Shown: positions 57,323 to 64,000 of the stretch, one piece after another
Layout: every line of letters begins with the position of its first letter
Numbering within the stretch: the stretch's first letter is position 1
Source: Massospora cicadina
Taxonomy: Eukaryota; Entomophthoromycota; Entomophthoromycetes; Entomophthorales; Entomophthoraceae
Assembly: GCA_022478985.1 (NCBI GenBank)
Contig: JAKSZP010013588.1
Coordinates: 1-64,000, forward strand
Length of the DNA: 64,000 bases
Reading direction: 5' to 3'
Program-made: the position numbers and the translations under genes
Notes under the pieces: model-generated
Database searches by the model: none
What the model saw: only the letters and a program-made list of their open reading frames with translations
What the model was told of the DNA's origin: nothing

Positions 57323-60300
57323 TTATTGAATTACGCCTGGGCTCCTAAGAGCCTGAGGCGAGGAAGGGGAGGGAGGAGGCATCGAGAAAGGGAGGGGGTT
57401 TGCGCGCCAGAGCCGTGCTGCAGTGACAACTGAGTGGGGGAGGGTTGGCGACATAGTGCAGACCTTCAGGGCCATCTTAAAGTGTACCTGAAAGTGGGTG
57501 ATCATGTGTGGAAGGGTCCACACCTGCTGGTCAAAGGCAGCACGAAGGAAGGAGTTATGGATGGTCCAGATGGCTGTGGCATAGGCGAGGAAACGGAGGG
57601 GTCGGTGGCAACCAGGCAATGTCTGCTCAAACATGAGGTCTTGCACAGGGTGTCCAGACCAGGGCTGAGCATGGTGGAGCGCGCGGCCTTTGGCCAAAAT
57701 GCGGCGACACCTGGACAGGTGAAAAAATGGTGGAGGTGGGAGTCAATAGGCTCCACACAGCGGGGGCAGCTTCGGTGCTGGAAGGTAGGGCCAGTCCGGT
57801 CCCCTGTCCTGTATGAACAGTGGAGTACCCTCCATAAGGTGTTGGACACCTTTGCTGACAGGATGGGGTGATAGACGTCCTTCCACAATTCCTTAAGGTC
57901 AAATCTCACGGAGGGAGGGAGGAGCTCAAGGAGTCTTGGGCGGATGGGAGGACGATCTTGGGGGTTGAGGCGAGTTGTGACAACTTGTCCATTGTGCACA
58001 ATTGCATGGCGACGTGGGCTGAGGCCAGGGCCTTCCCTTCTGTATGGGAAGGCATGGTGGATCCGCGCGCCTACTCGTTTCAGGGCAAGGAGAGCCTGGT
58101 TCCAGTAGGGGGATGAGGATGGTTTTAGGCGATGGCCTGGGTGGTTTGTGAGCCACTCCCTAATGAGGTCAGAGATGCTCTAGGAAGACCCAGAGCTGCT
58201 GACACTGACTGGCGGAGGGCGGGCGCCCATTGGGGCATGGGGGTCGCGTCCCAGCAGACAATCGGCCATAGGAACTTCAGGAAGATTGTGGTGGCGCGGG
58301 ATCGCGTGTCCAGAAGCCCTAGGCCCCCTTCATTGCAGGGTTGGGCAGTGGTTGAGAGGGCCATTGGTGGATGGTTTGAGCCCCAGATCCAACAGCGGAG
58401 GAGTACATTGAGCCGCGTATAAAAGGCATCTGTGAATGGGCAGACGTGCGCTAGGAACCAGACTTTGGAGAGAAGGAACACATTGGCCATCAGAGCTCGA
58501 CCCTGGGGGTGATGTGCCGCCGGTTCCAGCTGGCAATCCTGGAGTTAACTGCTGCAAGGAGCAAGTCCTCATTTTCTTTTAGCGCAACTCCTTGTTGGTT
58601 GGTGAGAACGCCCAGGTGACGGAAGGTACTCGCGCTCAGGTTCAATACCAAATGGTGGGGGAGCCGACCTGTACAACTGTTGTCTTGGAGGTGTTGACCA
58701 TGGCGTTGGACGCCTTGGTGTACCTCTCAATGGTCACAGCAGCGAGGGCAACATCCCCAGGGCAGTCAAATGCAATGGCAGTGTCATCTGCAAATGCCAT
58801 GGTGCGTGTGGGGGCTTTACCTGGGACCAGAATCCCTGTCAGCTTGTCCTGTAAGGAGGCCAAGAGGGGGTCAAGGGTGATGTTAAAAAGGATAGGGCTC
58901 AGGGGGTCCCCTTGCCGGAGACCTTATCCAACTGGTACTGCCACTGTAAAGCCCATTGGCGCCAGGACTCTGGTGTGGAGCTGGTCATAGAGCGCTGATA
59001 TCCAGCGCCTAGCTGCGGGTGGGAGATGGAAGCGGGCCAGGGAAGCATCAATATACTTCCAGGCTACCCGATCATATGCTTTCTCCATATTCAGGAGAGC
59101 CACAAAGCCATTCACCTTGAGAGTTAGCAATCAAAGTCACGTGAAGGTCATTATAGTTGTCCCATAACGACCTCCCCGGAATAAAACCATACTGGGATGG
59201 GGAGAGGCGAGGTGACACCCATTTGGTGATGCGGTTGGCCAGAAGCTTCGTGAAGAGCTTGTGGTCTGTGTTGATCAACGCTATGGGGCGCCAGTTCGCC
59301 AGGTTCTCACGGTCTGACTTCTTGTGAATGAGGGTCGTGATTGAGCCTCTGGAGTCGGGGAGGACCTCGCCATTCACCAAGAGTGCAGCGAAGAGGTCGC
59401 GGAGGGTTCTGGCTATCACTGCAGGTTCCAGAAGTTACACCTCAAAGGGTATTCCGTCTGGGCCTGAGGCTTTAAGCCGTGGGGATTTCAGAAGGGTTTC
59501 CATCACCTCCTGGATGGAAATAGGCGCCAGTAGAGCCTCATCAGCCCGTGGGTCAATGGGCGGCTCTGGAGCCCGCCACAGGAAGTCTTGGATGTCCGAT
59601 CGGTCCACCTGGGTGGCATGAAAGAGGCTGGAGTAGAAGCGGTGTAGTTCCTGCGTGATTTCCTCCTTGTCTGAAGTGGTTGTAGTGCCAATCTTCAGTG
59701 CAGTAATATCCTGCGCTGCTGACCGGGCTTTCTGTTTCTGAAAGAAGAAGCGGGAGGGCGTTCCCATTGAGCATAGTAACGAGATGTTGTAAAGTTTGCT
59801 GCCCGTTCTTCCTGCAGTGTGAGCTCCAAGCGGAGTGCTTCCTGCGCCGCTTCCCAGTCTTCCAACCATCTGAGGAGAGGGCGAAGGCTGGCAGTTTCGC
59901 TCTAGATGTCTGATTCTGGCTTCCGCCCTTTTGACTCTGGCGCGAGCTGCAGTCATCTGGGCTTTGGCACAGTTGTAAGCAACGCGGGTGATGCCCTCCT
60001 TGGTCACCGCCCATTTAGCCTTGTGGTCAAGCAGGTGGGGTGGGGGGAGGTGAGAGTCTCCCGGATGGTCATAGACAGCTTCTCCTTAGTGAAGGGGTTG
60101 TTGAGAAGAGCTGGGGCAACCCTAGGCCAGAACCTACGCGACGGTCTAAGTGTGGTGGTGAGGACAACGGTGAGTGACCTGTGATCACTCAGATGGTTGT
60201 CACGAGAGATGGGAGAGGAGACGCGGCCAATTAGCAGGGGGCCAATCAGTGCCATATCTATGCGTGACGCTGACTGGAAAGCTCCTCCATCATACTGGAT

Positions 60301-60861
60301 CCTAGTCATGCAACCTAGGCCAGACGCGGAGGGTGGAAGCGCATCTATAAAGCCACTCAGGCGAAGGAAATCCTGGAGGCGACTTGATCCAGGGCGTTCC
60401 TTTGCTGCAGGGGGGTAAGAGTCACGGACGCGACTTATGGTTGTGTTGAAGTCTCCTAAGAGGACTGTATTCCGTGGGAGATTGAGTTGGAGGAGATCTT
60501 CCAAGAGCCGATTTTGCTCCTGACCTGCATTAGGCAGGTAGATGCTTGCAGCGAAGAAGGAGAAGTCAGGAGTGGTGAGTTTGGCCAGTATGAGGCGGCC
60601 ACCTAGATATTGTGAAAAAGAATGGGTTTTAACCCGGGGATTCAAAACAATAAGGGCGGCATGGTTTGTCCAGAAGGAGTTGCCTCCAAACTGTTCATTC
60701 CATGCAGATTGTTCGTGGGGGAGGATATGGGGCTCCTGGACAGCAGCGATGTCAATTTGTGCTGACCTGAAGTTTCGGAGGGGGCGGGCTCTCCGCTTAA
60801 AGTCCCGCAACCCATTTGCGTTGATGGATTGCAGGACCAGGGTGCTGCCATGGGGACTCAT
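57323..60861 (-). pseudogene. LINE-2 G ORF2: endonuclease-RT-zinc motif
   Basis: It starts at ATG 60,861 (MSPHGSTLV). The endonuclease is open for 285 codons (to 60,004) with all catalytic boxes: AAVQEPHI, LGDFNTTISR, SRIDMALIG, LSDHRSL. It then shifts frame at a G/C tract (60,031-60,050). RT pieces: PDGIPFEV before TAA (59,437-59,435), NWRPIALINTD, FIPGRSLWDN, FADD (58,794-58,783), GLRQGDPLSP preceded by TAA (58,926-58,924), and the zinc motif CPRCVEPIDSHLHHFFTCP (57,999-57,502). A private 2-nt loss lies at about 59,110. Confidence 0.92.
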
Positions 60862-60898
60862 AGCTGTTCCTCTCCAACTCCTGGGGGGTTGCCAGCGC

Positions 60899-63306
60899 TT
60901 AAACCTGCTGCTGTGAGGCGGCTAGTTTTGAGTCCTTTAGCTTGACTATTAGCTGTAATCCGTGAGGAGCGTCGAGGGTTCTGAAGGGAAGGAGAGGGTG
61001 GGGGGCGGAGGACCCAGTAAGCCAGCCTAGGATGCTGCCCCCGCTCCGTTGCAGGGGAAGGACCTGAGGGTGCTCAATGGTGACCTCCGCGGTGTCCCCA
61101 TTTGATGAGTCTGAGTCCATATTCACTTCCTCCAACACTGCAAATGATCCGCGCGAAATGAACTGTGGGGTTGGGGTAGGACTCTTTGAGGTGGCACTTC
61201 TACCGCAGGCCGTGAGTTGCCAGTCCATGCTGGTGGGCATAGCTCCATTGGGAGCTGAGGGTTGATGCGATAAATCGCTGGTGGAGGTTGGTGGGGGTGC
61301 CGCGGAGCCCTGAGTGGGGGTGGCTGACGAGGGGCACCCTGTGGGAGATGCCTTGCGCTTGGTGAGAGAGGGAGTTGACTCTGGGAGATTGGAGGGGGTG
61401 CCCATTGGAAGGGGGGCATGAGCGCGAAGGTATCCCATACCAATAGTGGGGTTAGCTGTTTCAACTGCTAGGCGTAAGGCCTCAGGGGACAGGTCTTGAA
61501 CGGGAACTCATTGTGTGGGTTGTGGAATTGCTGCTGCAGCCACGTGGGATCGTTTTTGGCCTGGTTTAGGCCCCTGGGTGGTGGCTAAGAGGGCTTGTTT
61601 TCGAGCTGTGCAGCCACTATACAAGTGTCCAAGGGCGTTACACCATGAACACCGGGGGCGCGCCTGATCAGGGTCAACAAAAAAGATCTCAGGGCATGCC
61701 CCAACTACCGCCACACGAGGAATAACCTCAATGTTGCGGGATACAGTGGGGGAGGGGATGAACGACGCCCTAGCAGTGCGAGCTCTTTGAGTGGGAGCAT
61801 AGTAAGAGGGAACGCTAAAGTCCACTGAAAGAACAGACCCAAACTCCATTAAACCACGATGGAGTGCCAGTTTAAGAGACTCAGGATCAACAGTCGTTGG
61901 TAGGTTGGAAAAAGTAACCCATGAAATTTTCTCCAGGTGAGAGCGTGTGCGGGAGATGCGAAGAGATCCGCGTGGAATAATGACCTGGAGGGTGGCAGCA
62001 TGGTCAGCAAGGGCAGCTTCAGTGAAGCCCACATCGATGTAGTGGCCCTCCACTGATTCATGGATGGTGGTGTTAATAGGGAATGTCTCCGCAATCGCTG
62101 CAAAGTATGAGAAGTAATCCTCTGTATAGAATTCAACAGGGTTATGCCCATAATAAAGGCGAATTGCGTGGGAGAGGGTTGAGCGAGGTAGAGCTTTTTG
62201 CGCTTTAGTTTCGGCCCATTTCTTCTTTTTTTTAGTACTAGATGGTCCCAACCCAAGGGGGGGATTCATCGATGTTCAGCCCATTTCTTCTTAACATCAG
62301 CAATAAACGCCACTTCACGGGGATCAGCTTTGGGTAGCGTTGGTGCCAGAGGTTTTTGCCACGCCCCAGTGGCTCCTTTGGTACGTTTGTGTTTGCTTTG
62401 GGCTGCAATTGCAGGTTGAGTGTGAGCTGGTGGTTTGGACAAGTTTGCGGAGTTCCCTTGTTTCTGGAATGTTACAGCAGTTGCTGGCGTCATATTAAAT
62501 TGAGGGGCGGTTTGTTGGGCCTCGCTAAATGGGGAGGCCCATCCAGATTGGAATTAACTCCAGCTAGTTGGGAGGAGGGAGATGTTTCATCACCATTCCA
62601 ATCTATTTGGGTAAATTCAGCCCGAGTATTTGCTGTGATTTCGTGGGCAAAACTCACTGGCTGATTGGTGAATTGGTCGTTTTCAGCATATTGAGATAAA
62701 GTGCCGACTTGAGAAGTGCCAATTATGGGGTTTAAATGGGATGGGTGGGATTGGAACTGGTGTGAAGTTCCAAAATCCGAACCATTTGAATCCTCATTGG
62801 GAAGAGTAGATTGTCCCAATTTGATGCTTAGTGAACCAGAATGTGCGGTATAATCCAACCTTACATCTGAGGATTTGGGGACCAGGTAGCTGGGTATCGC
62901 CCCTCATGGAGGGAGCCAGAAACACGGCGTCAGCAATAATAGATGGGGCTGAATTAGCTGACACGATAGGGGAGGTGAATGTCTGGATGGGCTGAGTTGC
63001 ATTCAACTGAGCAGACGCCATTAAAACAGCTTGGGTGATGGCCTCCTTGGTTGGAGGGGGCCCAGCGGGTTGGTGGGAGGCAGCGCACACAGAGCTGTTA
63101 GGCGTGCAGGTTCAGAAGTGCGATTGTGTGAACTGGCGCTAGTTGAAGTAGCTCCAGGTTGGGGGTGGTGCCTGCTTTCATGGCTGCTGCTTGAGAGCGG
63201 GTGATTCTGGTTGACCCTGAGGTGGGTAACCGAGGGTTGCTTCGTTTGGGGTGGTGCTGGCTCGTTTGGCATAGCCTGCGGGTTCTTTTGCGGGGTTTCC
63301 CGCCAT
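60899..63306 (-). pseudogene. LINE-2 G ORF1: RRM-like and CCHC protein
   Basis: The start is at 63,306. The N-terminal low-complexity part has frame breaks at about 63,230 and 62,880. The single 126-codon unit (62,858-62,490) corresponds to the duplicated unit of F. The RNA-binding region (62,269-61,508) is open: RLYYGHNPVEFY, EGHYIDVGF, WVTFSNLPTTVDPES and the knuckle CSWCNALGHLYSGC intact. The Pro-rich tail ends KLAASQQQV at 60,899. Insertion K at 62,228-62,278 disrupts the ORF just before the RNA-binding domain. Confidence 0.88.
62228..62278 (-). mobile_element. 51-bp LINE-2 3'-end insertion (K)
   Basis: In sense it holds only the last ~45 bases of LINE-2 (AACATCGATGAATCC ... TAGTACT) plus an A-run, with two extra bases at its 5' junction. 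It is flanked by the 14-bp duplication GCCCATTTCTTCTT (62,214-62,227 and 62,279-62,292), which occurs once in copy F. This is an extremely 5'-truncated but otherwise standard target-primed insertion. Confidence 0.9.
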
Positions 63307-63410
63307 ATTTGCTAATAGTTTTCGTAAATCTCTTTAGTGGAGCTAAATTTCAGGCTGAATTGATTTTCGAAAAGTGATGCTTAGCAGAAAGAGATATGGC
63401 CCAAGCTCTC

Positions 63411-63468
63411 AATAAGCTAAAAACCCTCACATCTTGGCTACCTGATGTTTGGTATAGTGGGGGGAAAT
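63411..63468 (+). pseudogene. Ty3/gypsy-2 pol end and polypurine tract
   Basis: This continues gypsy-2 after the LINE-2 G insertion. The sequence ends AGTGGGGGGAAA, a purine run of the type that primes plus-strand synthesis just before a 3' LTR. Confidence 0.45.
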
Positions 63469-64000
63469 GTTGTAAATGGTTTGACCAACCATCTAGACAG
63501 TTTACGCTATAATATTAATTGTCATACCTTAACTAATACTAGATAGCAGATTTAATTATCTAATGTACTCACCCTGGCACTCGTGCATGGTTTTTATATG
63601 TAAAAGCCTAAAGATTGGGTTACTATTAATTGAAACCCTAAATCCCCCTGGCACATACCTCATTCCCTTACAAACTTATTGGCCATCATAGCTATGGTTT
63701 AAGATTATTATGGACTATAAACTATTGAGAGGAATCATTCTATGTCGCCCCCTGCTGGCGTAAATTTTCCTATTAATATGGCTTTAAAATCATCATGGCC
63801 ATTAGCCAGTAATTCAACCATATAAAACAGATTAACTCTTTTTCAGGGAAATATGCTGAGCTATAGTTAACGCTTCCTCGACCCAGTTTAGATTTCACAT
63901 CATTTAGTCTACCAATTTTGGAGTGCTGCCTGGTAGGTAATTATCTCACCAATGATAACTCTAGTAGAATGAGCATATCTGATGAGGAATGCCAATGGCA
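63469..64000 (+). repeat. Probable 3' LTR of Ty3/gypsy-2, cut by window edge
   Basis: It begins TGTTGTAAATGG directly after the purine run. AT-rich and non-coding to the end of the window. No second copy is present in the window, so it cannot be confirmed by self-comparison. It does not match the gypsy-1 LTR. Confidence 0.4.

Larger units (their letters stand above)
57273..63395 (-). mobile_element. LINE-2 copy G
   Basis: A 6.1-kb full-length minus-strand element with a 15-bp TSD, sister of copy F. The 3' end reads TCTAGTACTAAAAAAAAA in sense, and the 5' end starts ATCTCTTTCTGC. It lacks F's ORF1 duplication and has a FADD catalytic box and an uninterrupted endonuclease. It also carries a 51-bp insertion (K) in ORF1. 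It shares most inactivating ORF2 lesions with F. Confidence 0.95.

Noticed and set aside
57273..63395. F and G as a segmental duplication of one insertion
   Set aside because: Each has its own target (GAGGCGTTCAGTGCCGC in LINE-1 B, ATGGCCCAAGCTCTC in gypsy-2), so they are independent retrotranspositions.

Overview
The window is a repeat-dense eukaryotic locus. Nearly every recognisable coding stretch belongs to a transposable element: L1/Tx1-type non-LTR retrotransposons (LINEs), short non-autonomous ORF1-only elements, a Helitron fragment and two decayed Ty3/gypsy LTR elements. I see no rRNA, tRNA or CRISPR. The only candidate host gene is a pair of phase-matched exon-like segments at 10,729-11,074 (minus). 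The organism cannot be named from this. A large AT-rich genome with Helitrons and L1/Tx1-type LINEs fits many invertebrates and some fungi.

Layout. 1-278: 5' end of a LINE-D copy (minus), cut by the window edge. 637-1,725: Helitron 3' part (minus). 2,168-10,168: full-length but decayed LINE-D (minus) whose very long ORF1 contains an array of 13-residue Trp repeats. 10,169-12,767: duplicated flank, exon-like pair, AT-rich DNA. 12,782-18,074: LINE-1 copy A (minus). 18,421-20,322: ORF1-only element E (minus). 20,338-32,061: LINE-1 copy B (minus), split inside its RT by LINE-2 copy F (plus, 21,948-28,384). 33,469-34,100: ORF1-only fragment J. 35,449-40,660: LINE-1 copy C (minus). 43,225-51,650: Ty3/gypsy-1 (plus) with ORF1-only fragment I in its pol. 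51,650-53,585: ORF1-only element H (minus) in its 3' LTR. 53,590-64,000: Ty3/gypsy-2, with gag on minus and RNase H/integrase on plus, interrupted by LINE-2 copy G (minus, 57,273-63,395), which itself carries a 51-bp LINE-2 3'-end insertion (K).

How the parts relate. LINE-1 and LINE-2 each have an ORF1 with RRM-like and CCHC modules and an ORF2 with apurinic-type endonuclease, reverse transcriptase and a C-terminal zinc motif. All sampled copies have broken ORFs. Target-site duplications (TSDs) of 14-17 bp can be read for A, C, F, G, K and the E/B pair. The ORF1-only elements look like half-LINEs: they keep a two-domain RNA-binding ORF plus a C-terminal domain of their own, and their last ~40-50 bases match one or other LINE (E matches LINE-1, I matches LINE-2). 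This suggests mobilisation in trans by those LINEs. E and B are bounded by the same 15-bp target sequence. LINE-1 and E also share a 5' stem-loop with a CACT loop, with a compensatory base-pair change between copies A and B.
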